Counted from the first letter of the stretch, positions 1 to 11,815 are shown. The stretch is 64,000 nucleotides of DNA from Sipunculus nudus (GCA_026874595.1 CM049320.1:40137214-40201213); one strand, 5' to 3'. Made by a program: numbers and translations. Notes: generated from the letters alone by a model not told the origin.

Positions 1-194
1 AAAGTAAACAAAATTAATTGTAGTCATTCTTCACACCCAGATGGCAGCACGGCAATGTTGTGCAGTTTCTGCCTGTGGTATTCAGTAAAAGTTAATCTTT
101 CATGGACATTACGTACCTGATGAAAGACATGAAAAGATGAGTGATTAATATGATTGTTAACTTTACTATTTACGTAACTCCTATTTTTTAACAG

Positions 195-278
195 ACGGAC
201 GCATAGCAACTAGGGATCCCTCTGACCATGAAGAATCGAACCCCGCCACAACAAAACATCAAGAAGAAGACATAACAG
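195..278 (+). CDS. Lectin stalk exon a
   Basis: 84-nt exon between TTTTTAACAG and GTTTCG, phase 1 at both ends. It encodes a polar segment containing RDPSDHEESN and HQEEDITG. It is not a copy of the later duplicated exons but has the same acidic character and phase. No start codon or signal peptide is visible, so the gene begins further left. Confidence 0.6.
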
Positions 279-3200
279 GTTTCGTACCTTGCCAGTTTGT
301 GTTGCCAAATATTATTGTCAGCCATATTTCGTAACATTTGATACGATCAATTTCATGTTCATCATGAAAGTGTAATTGAAAGAGGCTTATATGGCTGTAA
401 AACGCTTTGGGGCATGTAACTGAAGTTATCCAGTCTCGGATTTATTTGAGAATAAATACCAAAGAAAAAAAAAACGAGATTTCTAAATCATCCATAAGCG
501 ACACGGATAAAAATTAATGTACCGCTAAACCCAACGTTACGACAAACCCTATAACTTGGCAACTTTTTTTCGAGGAGGTTGGTCTGAATACAAATAATGT
601 ATTGTGTAACGCACCTAAAAAGACCCGCAGATTTGGAACATTTCAGTCGTGGTTCTCCAGCGAGTGAAATGCTGTATAAAAAGACTGTGTAATCCTTTTT
701 AACAAAATCAGATACACCCAATGTGTGTTAAACGGACAAGAAAGTGATAGTTAAAAAAAGGAAGTATATCTGGTCTGAGAGATTACCCATAAACATGAAT
801 GGCGTTTCTAGCAACTGTACTATTTTTAACAGACCAAAAGATAATGTTATTTATACACGACTGGTCCATTTTTTTTAACACAACCGGGACGATCAATGGG
901 GGAAAATATAGCATTATATTGTATAATAACTTGTTCTAATACAATCTGTCTACGCCAGTTGCCGCTGTATGGGCGGATGCAAATAATGAACGAAAACAAG
1001 ATGGCGACAAACAAGACCATGAGTCACGTGACACGAAAAGTATTGCCGTCCAAGCAGCAGGTATATTTGTATCAAATGAATTATTTATTGAAAAAATAAA
1101 TGATCAATTATCTAGATATATATCTAATTGTATTAAAACGGAATGAAATCAGAACTTAGAGAGCGCATACTTCCGAAGAGAATGGACTTTTATCCAGTAA
1201 AATATCACAACATTCTCTCGTCCTTCCTTTTCTTACCTTATTATTGCAACAGGTATCAGCACCGGACATATTACAGATTGGAAAAATAATCATAATACCT
1301 TAAGAATTCAGATCAAATCAAAACAAACAAAGTTACATTTTCTGTTCAAAGTCTCCAACGGTAATTAATTTAAAATTGACAAAAAAAACACGTGACAGGC
1401 ATATATTTCAAAGACACACAGGTAGAAAGAAAGAACAAGCAAGTCAGACAAGGGTGAAAATGTTTACAACCTCAGGCCAACATGCTCTTGACGAAATGTT
1501 CCTCCGAACTACTATCGGTAGTATAGTTATTGAAAACTGGTTAAACTCGCATATCCGTAACCTTGAATATCCGAACAATGTGTTGTCCCCGAACTATTCG
1601 GATATTCGAGGTTGTACTGTAAGTCATTGGTCTGTCTTTTTTTACACCCGGTGTAAAGGATCAAGGTTAACTAATTTCGTATATATTTTGGTAGAATTAG
1701 CCATTGGACAGACTCAGGAGATTCTTAAGAAACCAGATATGGCAGAAAATGAAGATACCGCCAGAGACAAACCAGGTATTGTAGTCATATCAACACAAAC
1801 GTTTCAAATTTGATTTGAATATTGTCATTAGTATGATGAATATCTATACATGAATTATAATTGCCGGGGTGCCACTCGACTTTGTAACGCTACTTGTCTG
1901 TGGTCACGTATCGGGAAATTAATTGGTCTATAGGAGTCTTGAACAATGCCAAATGTGTCCTAAGGGGGTCATTTTTCATATTTTCCATGAATTCTGAGAA
2001 ATTTGAATTTATTTTGCGAAAAAGCTTTAGCTATTGTATTGGGGAAAAAGTCATTAAACATTTATGAACTCTAAGCAAATAAAAACAAACATAATTACAA
2101 TATTTCTTCTAAAAAAACAGGCCAAATGGAGTAAATTATTAATAACCTCAGGGAAACATGCTGTTGATTAAAAGGTTCCTCCGAACCACTTTTTTTTATA
2201 GAAACTGACCACTGATTTACCCCGCATTTCCGGAACCTCAATGATCGAAACAATGTCCACTAAACTATTTAGATATACGACGTTGTACTGTATGTCAGTG
2301 GTGTATCCTTTTGTACATCACGGGGTCCATGGTCACGGTTAACTAATTACGTATTTTCTTTGTAAGGATCAGCCATTAGACAGACTCCGGAGAAACTGGA
2401 TGCTGCTTCAGTTAAAGAACCAGATTTTAAAGAAGATGAGGATACTGCTAGAGACATACCAGGTATTGTAGTCATATGAACACAAATGTTTACAGGCGTG
2501 TGATGATTAGCTATGTAAATATTATAATTGACGGGATGCCACTCGACTTTATCACGCAACTAGTCTGTGGTTACTCCTCGAAAATTCCAGTTCTTGGACT
2601 TGAAGGGTTGGGAAAGATGACAAATGTGTCCTAAGGGGGATCATTCTCCATATTTTCCCATAATTCCTGAGAAATATTACTTTATTTTGCAAAGGGGTGA
2701 TTGTTATTCCCCTGTCCTTACTTCTCTTACCTTATCACTACAACAAGTGTCAGTAACCGACACAGTGCAGGGTGGGAAAAATCATTTTACCTTAAAATTT
2801 GGATAAAATCAAAACGAACATTTTTCTCTTCAAAATCTGCCATTGTTATTGTTATTAATTCATATTAATTATTTGACTTATGCCCACAAATAGAACATGT
2901 GAAATACGCACAATTTAGAGATACAGAGACAGACAGAACGAAATATGAAACAAGTCCTCAACCTCAGGTCAACGTGCTGTCGATGATAGGTTCCTTCGAA
3001 CTTCTACCGGTAGTATTCTTTAGGATAACTGGTTTACCTCGCATGTCCCTGACCTAAGTTATCCGAACAAATGTTATGTCACCAGACTATTCCGATGTTT
3101 GAGGTTTATCAGTGTTTTATCCTTTTTCATACCCCGGGGTCCATGGCCATGGTTAACTAATTACGTATGTACTTTGTAAGGATCAGCAATTAGACAGACT

Positions 3201-6200
3201 CCAGAGAAATGGTATGCTGCTACAGATAAAGGACCAGATTTTAAAGAAGACGAGGATACTGCCAGGGACATACCAGGTATTGTAGTCATATCAACACAAA
3301 TGTTTTCATTTGTGTGATGATTATTTATGTAAAAATTATAATTGACGGGATGCCACTCAACTTTGTCACGCAACTAGTCTGTGGTCACGATTCTGAAATA
3401 CAGTGCTTGGACTTGAAGGGTTGGGAATGATGACAAATGTGTCCTAAGGGGATCATTTTCCAAATTTTCCAATATTTCCTCAGAAATTTTACTGTTTTTG
3501 CGAAGGGGCGACTGCTATTCCCCTGTCCTTACTTCTCTTACCTTATTTCTGCAACAAGTGTCAGTACAAGACACAGTACAGATTAGAAAACAAATTGTAA
3601 AACCTTTTATTTGAGATCAAATCAAAACAAACAAGTTCTCAACCCCAGGTCAAGATGCTGTTGATGAAAGGTTCTTCCGAACTTCTACCGGTAGTATACT
3701 AAGTCTTTTGGAAAACTGTTTACCTTGCCAATCCCTAACCTTATTATCCGAACAAATGTTATGTCCCCAAACTATCGTTTTTCGAGGTATGTCAGTAGTT
3801 CATCCTTTTTTAAACCCCGGGGTTTATGGTCATGGTTAACGTATGTTCTTCGTAAGGATCAGCCAGACAGACTCCGGAGAAATGGGATTCTGCTACAGTT
3901 AAAGAACCAGATTTTGAAGAAGACGAATACACTGCCACAGAAATACCAGGTATTGCAGTCATATCAACACAAACCTTTTAAATATGATTTTTATATTGAA
4001 ATGAGTATGATGATTATCTCTATATTAAAATGGACGGGATTTACTTGACTAAGGCATCCAACTCTTCTGTATTTTGCCTCGATTGACAGATGTATACTAA
4101 GGGGGATCAGTTTCCAAATTTTTTAATAAATCCTGAGAAATTTGACTTTATTCTGCGAAGGGGCCCTTATATTTTTCAGAAATTTAGCAAGTATATCCAT
4201 TATCCAGTGGGTGAACCAGGGGTGCCATCTATCGACTGGGAATGAAGCTATACTGGCCTTCAGGTGCAAAATAAAAATCGGTAAAGCTGGTGCTTCCGAT
4301 ACACTGTCAAACCTGCCCAAATAAAGGTCATATTCAGATAAAAAATATGGTACATGATCAACCTGGTCTAACAACTGGGAAGTTTGATATTAGGCCCCTC
4401 GACGCCCTACTTTCAGCGAAAATCTGCATTCTAACTGAGGATATAAATCTCTTCCAAGTTTCATGGCCTGGACAGCTGAGTGGTAAAACGCTTGGCTCTC
4501 TCCGCTGGCGACCCGGGTTTGATCCCCGGCGTGGCTATGAGAGTGGGTTGTAGTTGCCCGTCCAAGGCCGGTGGTTTTCTCTGGGTACTCCGGTTTCCTC
4601 CACCCCTGCAGACTACCCTACGCCATCACCGGAGCCATGGAGAGTGCCTCGATTAGTTATAATAACTATTTGTACAATCCCTGTAAAATAAATAAGTTTA
4701 TAATATGGCGGGATTTTACTTAAGCTTTTTTCAGTCAAATAATTATATTATAAACATATTCTCGTTGAGATATGTGGCGCGAAAGAAAATTAATCACCCA
4801 TTGTGCTCTGGCAGCCACAGATTATGCTTTGGACAGGTCTGTAAATCGACAGGTCTGGAGAACGCGTAGAAAACAATGACCCAACTGAAAGTTAGAAAGA
4901 TCATGTATTTTTCTCGTTGAGATATCGCGCGTGAAAGAAAGAGTCACCGGCAGACGGACGGACAATGCAATCACTATAAGGCACCGCTTTTTCAAGCGGA
5001 GCCCTAATAATCGGCCATCACTTCACGGTGACGTCACTAAGTAATCAATGCCCGGAGAATGTGGTATATAAAATTTGATGCTCTTTTTCTTATAAAATAG
5101 GTTATTTATTTATTCAATGTACAGTCCATGCTTTTGTAAATATAAAGGCATCCTCTGTCTATCAAAGTAAACGGAATGTCTGAAATATAAGTATACATTC
5201 CTGTGGAAAAGGCCTCTCCTAAACTTTACTTTAACCGTATGAATGTTTAACAATTTGTTATCATCTCTTTATCATAAACAGATGAAGATGTTGAAGAGAA
5301 TGCATTCGTCGATATGGAACGACAGGAGCCTTCCAGGCAACAATATCTGGACATGAACAGAACAACTTCAGGTGACATACACCTATATGCATGAAGATAA
5401 ATACTACTATAAACGTTGAAAATCCCATATAGCTATAGTCTTTTGTTTTATCATTACATTTTACACAATAAAATCATTATTTGAATGTTCATATAGTAAA
5501 CTTGGTCGGGTGGTCTAATAACCTTTCAAGTATGGGTCAGGGCCTCAGGATAAATGGCCTCGACCAATGCCGTACTCGCACATGCATAAGCAACAAAGGA
5601 ATATACTCAATTTCATCGGAAAGACCAATAGCGGAGTTCGCAAAATGAACACAGTTATGGAGTAATATGAGTAATCTATACTTTCCGGAAAATGAATATT
5701 CAGAAGGACAAAAGTAAATATTAACATGTTGACATCAATAACCTATTCCGTTTAAGAAGAAACACTTAAGTTGTATTATACAAAACCCAGCTCGAACAAC
5801 AATCAACAGTAATGGACGGGAGACGGTGGAATAAATCTCAGTTTTAAGTATATAAATATGTGGATAAGTTTAAAAGTCCATTTCTTCACTGAAACGATAA
5901 TTAATTGGGGGGGGGGGGGGGGGGATCAGCAAACAGACCTGTCAAATTTTCTGTTCTCCTCGAGAAAAGTTTTAACAAATTTAAACTTGTCTCTTTTGTT
6001 CTTGCACCTTTGCCTTGTACATTTCGTGTACAAGTCTAAGTATTCTAATAAGTATAACTACATTTAAATTCGGTATATTCCATGCCATCAAGGGCCGCCC
6101 ATCGGTTTCTGATAACAGTGAAAACCTACCCCCCCCCCCCCATGGAATTTTCGCGACCCCGCTAGTTTTCTTCCTTGAGGTGTCCTTTACTCATTTCCAG

Positions 6201-7468
6201 GTGTTTCCAACATATAAATGTTTGAACTATATATATGTTTGGAAACACCCTGAAACAGGTAAAGGCCACCTTAAAGTGGCCAGTAGTGCAAGGGATCATG
6301 AAAATTCCCTGAGCGCTATAGGCTTCTCATGGGCTTGGAAGTTTATGGTTAAAACTACCTTATATGAGTAACATATATGCACGTAGCTTTCTATTGTTCT
6401 CATGTATATGATGATATTCATTGTCATTGAAATAGGAATGTTCCTACAAATTCAATGATACTAAAATCTGGCAGATATCCTGAGATTTGCAAAAGCTATG
6501 ACGCAAAAGACAACATGAAGACGGTATTTCTGAAAAAAATATGACTTGATTGTCCATAATTGTTCATTGTGTCAAGTTTTGCTTATTTTGGAAAAGTAAT
6601 GTTAACTTTGCATATGCACTTGTGCTGATAGATGTTTAAATACATTTAGACACAATGATATGTCTAAATCCTAAAAAATGCTTTATGGTACCTATAATAT
6701 CTGGAAAATGTAAACATTTTTTTTCAGAAAAATAAGGGGGTAGGGGGTACGGAAGTGGCAAAAGATTTACACATGTTACTTCTTTCAGACCATATTATAT
6801 ATAAAACATAAAACAATGGAAAGTAGCACAAAAAACAGTATTCAAATTGAGTACGCGGTTTGTAAAAAGAGTTTATTTTCCGGGTGGTTGCAGCAATTGT
6901 ATGTTTGGAAACACCTGGAAATGTAAATTCAGCAGTTTTCATTGCGTTGGTTAACCATTTCATTGCGTTGGTTCAACTAGCCCATTTTTATTTGTTCATG
7001 GAAAACTGTATTGAGTTTGTTTTAGGGTAAGGGTGATATAAACCCTTGTGTACCAAACATGAATTAAACTGAAACACTTGTTTGTATTTTACCTTCCCAG
7101 AAAATCTTATTTTTTAGGACTAGGGTTGGGGTTATTTAATTTCGGATATACCGAACAGGGTAAACAACATGTCGGTTTGTGTTATGTCTCAAGGGAAAAG
7201 CTTACAACAAAAGGTCTCAGCCATGCCACTTCATTTTGACTGGGGGGAGGGGTTAAGGAGACCTTTTTACGAGAAATTTGCTCATTCTTCCCCTTCACAT
7301 TTTTCTTTCTAAAATAAAACTTTAGTCATGTATTCATTGGCGGCAAAACCTTAGGGGGGGGGGGGCGCGGGGGGGGGGGCGCGGGGGCCGAGGCCCCCCC
7401 CCCCATAATTTTTTTTTTCGGGGGGGGGGTATAAAAACATCCACTCTATTATTATTGGGTATTTGCAC

Positions 7469-7530
<62 letters not shown>

Positions 7531-7811
7531 CCTCTTCTGCTCAGTACTTGGAATACCATATATACAGGGCCGCAGACTCCGGGATTTGCGGTGAGAAAAG
7601 TTGATATTCTGTGTGAAAATGAATCCATTGCCAGACAAATAACAAATAATCTCCCTACAAGGAGGTACTGTTTTACTTAATAAGCATTGACCAATAAAAT
7701 GCACCAGAATGCAGTAGTACCCATACAGTTTTTCAAAACTCAACCACCCCGTCCCCGTCGGGGATTACCCCATCAAATCCCCCCCCTGCCATTTGTGTCA
7801 GGCTACGGCCC

Positions 7812-7855
<44 letters not shown>

Positions 7856-10800
7856 CTATTATTTGGGTATACTATTGGCCCCCAATGAAAATTTGGTTTC
7901 GCCGCCAATGGTAATTTATATTGTGAACATTTATTATGAAAAATATTTTACCCGAACTAGCCCCCCCCCCCCCCTTTCCCCGCTCACACATTCTCCAGAC
8001 AAACATTGCCCACGAGTGTTACTAACGCGTGGGAACGAGATAATTATCGCGTGGCCACGAGATACTAACGCGTGGGAACGAGATACTATCTCGTGGGAAC
8101 GAGATAAAAATAATTTTGTGCATGTCCTATACGAGCCAACGTATGTTTGTTATACCTATGTGCTTAATTTTAAATCCTCTTTTTAGCAACAACCGCTGAT
8201 CCATCAGATTTATGCGAAACTGGGTTTCGGTTCGGCTTCTCAGACAATACCAATTCTGGCCAGAAATGTGGAACGTCTTGTTACAGTCTGCTGGATATAC
8301 CTACCAACTGGAAGAGTTCTCGACTGGCCTGCAAGCAAAAGGGAGCTGACCTCGCAGGTCTTGAAACCAAACAGGAATCGAACTATATAGAACGCATAAT
8401 CAGTCAGTCAGGTGAGTACATTTTAATATTTAATGTTTAGCTGGTGAAACATACCAGCGTTTATTGCATTTCGTTTATATACACGCGTGTTGAACGGACG
8501 GCATGACACATACAAGCTTCAAACAGCTAGCGGTATCTCCACTTATCTTTTCAGATCATATACATGATCAGAATGCATGTTGATCATTAAGTGCAAAGTA
8601 AACATGGCCCTGAGACAGGGGAACCTTACCCTAATACTTTAACTCGCAGTACCATGTAATTGGGTAAATGAACAGGGCATCCACACATAATATTAACTAT
8701 AGCAATTTCTTTGCGTCCATGACATAAGAAAGTCCAGTGACTTTCAGATCAAGGCATGCCTATCAGTCCAGTATGTGAGCCGGCTGAGTATTGCATTCTG
8801 AAAACCCTGTTTACCTGAGCAGAGTTCATCATATAGAAGTAGCTAAGGAACTCTGGGATTACCCACCAAGATAATATTTCCTGTTCTACATCGATTATGT
8901 GCCACAGATCTTCTCAGCTATAGACAAAAAGGATGAGCCTCGGTCCGATTTGTTGGTTTGCTTTCTTTGTTTTTGTAGTCGGAGAAAATCGTGTTTTTAT
9001 TGATTTCTTTGGTCATGACCTTTTCCTCTCAGATACTGCATTGAACGTTATGTTAAATTCCTTTTGCTGCCGAGGTTAATGTTTTACAGATTTAGGTGAA
9101 ATTCGTATATATTCCAGGGACTTTTTTGCGCTTGTTTGGTGAGTAGCTTTTGCAAACTCGATCCTTTTGTATGGGACCATGGTCAAGGCTTACGATTGTT
9201 GGTAGATCTCTGATCGATCTGGGTCCAGAGTGTATGCACTACCTGTAAAAGGTGATTAGAGTGGGATATGTTTCCTTCCCTTCTCATTCAGGGGCTTCAA
9301 GAAAGTTGGGAGGGGGGGGGGGGGTCAATGTAATCATCTCCCCCCGCTTTTCAGGGGATAATATCTACATATTACAAATGAAATATATTAATAATTAGAA
9401 TTATCGACTTTGGTTCCATTTATGAGTTTACTTTGAAATATTTTAGCTAAACTGGTTAAGAAAAAACTTGCACTTGAAAAATAAAACTATATTTTCTAAA
9501 ACCTTATGCTAAATTGTAAAATATTTGAAATGTGATTAAGTGAATATATTTGAAATGTGTCACACGGACGCCAAAACGGATATACATGTATATATATAAT
9601 TGTGTGTGTTTGTGTGAGGGTGTGTGTGGCTACGAGTCAACCCCCCCCCCCCCCAACCACCCATCCCAGAAGATAAACTGACGCCACTGCTCTCATTGAT
9701 GGCCCTATTCTCTTTCGTCAGTGACCGATCGTCCTGACGGGAGGGATAAAGTTTGGTTTGGATGGTTCATGAGGGGAGCAGAAAGAGCTGTTAGTTTCAG
9801 CAGAGTGCTGGACTTTGTCCTTTTTTCCCAGCATGCATTTTACAAGCAGTGGAGTGCTGCTTTGACTGACTGTTCATCTTCTTCAAGGGGATCTTTATGG
9901 AGGTGGAGGACATGTCATGATGTCTGGCTATGAAGGCTTTCTGATTATGAACAAGAAGTTGTTGGATTGCTTGCATTCTCATTAAATCATTCTTAGCTGA
10001 ATCTCTTTTCGGAACCGCAAGAGGCTGATGGGAAAAGTGGTTATGAAGATTTACTTGTTTCAACTTATCAATCTGAATTATGACCTAATGAACTTTGGTT
10101 TCGTTTTCTGGTTGACGGAGGCAACGTGTAGTGTAAGGTGTATCTAACCAGGTGTTGGTCAATCCCATTACTCAGCTCATTGCATGGTTCAGGAAATTAT
10201 AGAGTTTTAGGCATCTCACTTGCACCAGATGGCCTATTCGATCAGGGGCCACTCTTTGGACCTCAGATACATCCAACTTGTTTTGTAAAACAACGTGTTT
10301 GTAATGCTTAGGTTGTTTCCCCCCAAAAGGGATCATATTCAGCAGACCACCAGAACGTAATTTACCCAGCATACCTGTCCACTTTTTGACGTTTTTTAGT
10401 AGGATATCTTTGTCTGCAGAGGGGGGTGGCCTCCACTAGAAAATCAGGGTCTTAACAGAACCATTTCTTAGCTCCTTCACTGCTGGCTAGAATAGAAGAT
10501 TAGACACTGATGACTGTGACATGGCAGATATAATTTCTTATGAGAATGGTTCAATTTGAACGACTATTTCGTCATTTTCAAACTGGGTTAGTATTTGCTT
10601 GGGAGAACAACAACAACCTGTTTAGGACAAAATAGGCATTTTAGAGCACACATTATTCGGCCGGTTTACAACTTTCATACAATTAGGAAAAGTAGATATG
10701 AGGTCCCCATGGATCTTTTATGTTTCGTAAGTGCAGGACACTAGGTCATATTCATGTCGCGAGTGCAAAACCCTCGATGAAGGCTCTTTAAGTTGGTTAC

Positions 10801-11711
10801 AATGGATTTCTTGACCCCTAAAACATGGTAGCTGAGGCCAAAAGTTGATACTCTAGAGTGAAAAAATAATGATTTAAAGCCATTTGTTTGGGTCATAGTT
10901 CCAGTTTGGCAGCCAATGTGGACGTCATCTTAGATTAGCCAGTCATGTTACTGGTCAGCGATGATTCAGTTGGTTTAAGTTAATTTTTTTTACCCCCCAA
11001 AAATAGTAGTAGATTAAAAAATAAATAATTAATTGCCATTTTTAGGATATCGCGGGCGTTTTGACCGTCATCTTGGATCTGCCAATCACGTGACTACTCA
11101 GCGATGATGCGTGACTACTCAACAATCCATTTTTGGTTTCAATGGATTCTTGACACTAAAAACCAGTAGCAGATATCAAAATTATAACTCTACGAAGACA
11201 TATAAATAATTTATATATATTCATTTTGAAAATAACAAGCTACCGGAAGTCCGATTTTCTTAGATTTTAAGTATGTTATTTCGGATGTTCAATAATACTG
11301 AAAACCGTTAGATAACCATTTGTAGCAATGGTGGGGGGGGGGGGTTATCGTAAATTGACCCGTCCGTTCCTCTGGGCTTGATTTATTTTTTTGTTTTGCC
11401 GAGAACTGGCGCAGTTACATGTATATCACATCATGTCTTGGACTATTAAATATATGTTAACGTAATTCTCAGATTCAAAGTCCGTGCGGATGGTAAACAT
11501 CTGTGCCGGAGGGGAACGACAGAATGGAAAGTGGGTTTGGGTATCGACTGGTCAACGCTTCAAGTTCACAAAATGGACCACTGGTGCAGAAAGTGGCCTC
11601 AACGGGGTGCAGAGGAACTACCTACACATCCAACTGTACCCATACCAGTGGAACCCCAGCTGGGACAATATGCCCTGTTTGGGATTGTGTGAGAAGAAAA
11701 TTGGCTGCTAA
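195..11711 (+). CDS. C-type lectin domain protein with duplicated acidic stalk exons (3' part of gene)
   Basis: Spliced model, exons 195-278, 959-1060, 1695-1775, 2367-2462, 3181-3276, 3857-3949, 5282-5371, 8187-8411, 11473-11711; 1106 nt, about 368 residues, 5' end outside the window. Every exon has AG and GT borders and every internal intron is phase 1, so frames join without stops. The first seven exons encode an acidic, polar, probably unstructured stalk. The last two encode a C-type lectin-like domain: Cys pairs around LCETGF and KCGTSCYSLL, the helix segment ACKQKGADLAGLETKQES, the core WVWVSTG, and the terminal SWDNMPCLGLCEKK. The EPN/QPD calcium-site motif is not seen (TTGAESGLNGVQ stands there), so calcium-dependent sugar binding is doubtful. 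Family role: extracellular glycan or protein recognition. Any signal peptide or membrane anchor lies upstream. Two polyadenylation signals follow the stop. Confidence 0.8.
959..1060 (+). CDS. Lectin stalk exon b
   Basis: 102-nt exon with a pyrimidine-rich acceptor (CTGTCTACGCCAG) and donor GTATAT, phase 1 at both ends. It encodes a polar stretch including DANNERKQDGDKQDHES. It was found by searching for phase-1 symmetric open segments, so confidence rests on frame continuity and composition, not on homology. Confidence 0.5.
1695..1775 (+). CDS. Lectin stalk exon c, duplicate copy 1
   Basis: 81 nt, acceptor TTTTGGTAG, donor GTATTG, phase 1-1. It encodes LAIGQTQEILKKPDMAENED followed by TARDKPG. 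First and most diverged of four tandem copies. Confidence 0.65.
2367..2462 (+). CDS. Lectin stalk exon d, duplicate copy 2
   Basis: 96 nt, acceptor CTTTGTAAG, donor GTATTG, phase 1-1. It encodes SAIRQTPEKLDAASVKEPDF then KEDEDTARDIP. The flanking intron is also conserved with the other copies. Confidence 0.7.
3181..3276 (+). CDS. Lectin stalk exon e, duplicate copy 3
   Basis: 96 nt, acceptor CTTTGTAAG, donor GTATTG, phase 1-1. It encodes SAIRQTPEKWYAATDKGPDF then KEDEDTARDIP. Closest to copy 2 at the C-terminal half. Confidence 0.7.
3857..3949 (+). CDS. Lectin stalk exon f, duplicate copy 4
   Basis: 93 nt, acceptor CTTCGTAAG, donor GTATTG, phase 1-1. It encodes SARQTPEKWDSATVKEPDFE then EDEYTATEIP. 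One codon is missing relative to copies 2 and 3 (SAIR is reduced to SAR), without disturbing the frame. Confidence 0.7.
4465..4690 (+). mobile_element. tRNA-derived SINE
   Basis: An A-box-like segment (GCTGAGTGGTAAAACG, about 4475-4490) and a B box (GGTTTGATCC, 4516-4525) are spaced as in a tRNA gene. A central segment follows (GGTTTTCTCTGGGTACTCCG, from about 4573), of a kind I recall as a shared core of many invertebrate SINEs. An A-rich tail (TAAAATAAATAAG) ends it near 4690. It sits in the lectin intron between stalk exons f and g. Confidence 0.7.
5282..5371 (+). CDS. Lectin stalk exon g
   Basis: 90 nt after CATAAACAG and before GTGACA, phase 1-1. It encodes DEDVEENAFVDMERQEPSRQ then QYLDMNRTTS. 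It joins in frame to the lectin exon at 8187. Confidence 0.7.
6178..6927. mobile_element. Inverted-repeat element with internal hairpin
   Basis: The segment at 6186-6214 (core TTTCCAGGTGTTTCCAA) recurs inverted at 6230-6265, making an imperfect hairpin of about 90 nt, and again inverted at 6900-6927 (TTTGGAAACACCTGGAAATG). The outer pair is about 740 bp apart. A 16-bp direct repeat TTTCATTGCGTTGGTT occurs twice at about 6937-6975. No transposase was seen; it is probably non-autonomous. Confidence 0.5.
7354..7429. repeat. Alternating poly-G / poly-C / poly-T tract
   Basis: Long G runs broken by GCGC, then a C run of about 13, a T run and a further G run. It can form G-quadruplexes or a G/C hairpin, and is also prone to assembly error. 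Confidence 0.8.
7472..7530. repeat. (CA)n(TA)n microsatellite
   Basis: A CA run to about 7507 passes directly into a TA run to 7530. Confidence 0.95.
7816..7851. repeat. (TA)n microsatellite
   Basis: Pure TA run of about 36 bp. Confidence 0.95.
8016..8106. repeat. Cluster of short palindromes built on CGTGGGAACGAGATA
   Basis: The block CGTGGGAACGAGATA occurs three times, and a variant CGTGGCCACGAGATA once, at roughly 20-bp spacing. The last copy, 8087-8106, forms a hairpin with arms ATCTCGT / ACGAGAT and loop GGGA. Confidence 0.7.
8187..8411 (+). CDS. C-type lectin domain, N-terminal half
   Basis: 225-nt exon, acceptor CCTCTTTTTAG, donor GTGAGT, phase 1-1. It carries the first Cys cluster (LCETGF, KCGTSCYSLLDIP), then WKSSRLACKQKGADLAGLET and KQESNYIERIIS. 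This is the typical beta1-alpha1-alpha2 part of a C-type lectin fold. Confidence 0.85.
10790..11190. repeat. Degenerate tandem repeat, about 180-bp units
   Basis: Phrases recur in order: AATGGATT..CTTGAC..CTAAAA..GTAGC, then a pair with CAGTCATG / CAATCACGTGACTACT and TCAGCGATGAT. About three diverged units. Upstream, 9720-10400 holds a stop-riddled stretch I could not assign. Confidence 0.45.
11473..11711 (+). CDS. C-type lectin domain, C-terminal half and stop
   Basis: 239 nt after ATTCTCAG; phase 1 start, stop TAA at 11709-11711. It carries GKWVWVSTGQRFKFTKW, then YQWNPSWDNMPCLGLCEKK, the conserved WND-like and terminal Cys motifs. The usual WIGL segment before it is weak (SVRMVNICAGG). 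A short intervening exon could have been missed, but intron phases fit without one. Confidence 0.85.
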
Positions 11712-11815
11712 TGATTTGTTAACCAGATGATCTGAAATTGAACCTCATTCGTTTTGAAAATGATATACATGAAATTTCACCTTTGTACAATGAGCAGTTA
11801 TTTACCCTTTTTGCG

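Larger units (their letters stand above)
1210..4140 (+). repeat. Four-fold tandem segmental duplication (exon plus introns)
   Basis: Blocks of about 680-810 bp repeat in the same order. Landmarks: CCTCAGG...AACATGCT at about 1471, 2147, 2959 and 3640; a block ending in the stalk exon (1695, 2367, 3181, 3857); then a tail with AAATGTGTCCTAAGGG and ATTTTCC...TTCTGAGAAAT at about 1950, 2620, 3440 and 4090. Intron sequence is still alignable, so the duplications are fairly recent. Confidence 0.8.
5372..8186 (+). other. Lectin intron with repeats
   Basis: No coding signal was seen. It holds an 18-G run at 5907-5924, a C run near 6129-6140, the hairpin element at 6178-6927, the G/C tract at 7354-7429, microsatellites, and the short palindrome cluster at 8016-8106. 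Confidence 0.6.

Noticed and set aside
4470-4545. tRNA gene
   Set aside because: A and B boxes are present, but the cloverleaf is decayed and it runs into a SINE body with an A-rich tail.
9718-9800. Open segment with KVWFGWF after TCGTCAG, considered as an extra lectin exon
   Set aside because: No suitable donor in phase, and the flanking exons already join in phase 1.
9720-10400. Possible transposon-derived coding remnant in the lectin intron
   Set aside because: Translation on either strand shows several stops and no motif I can name; left unassigned.
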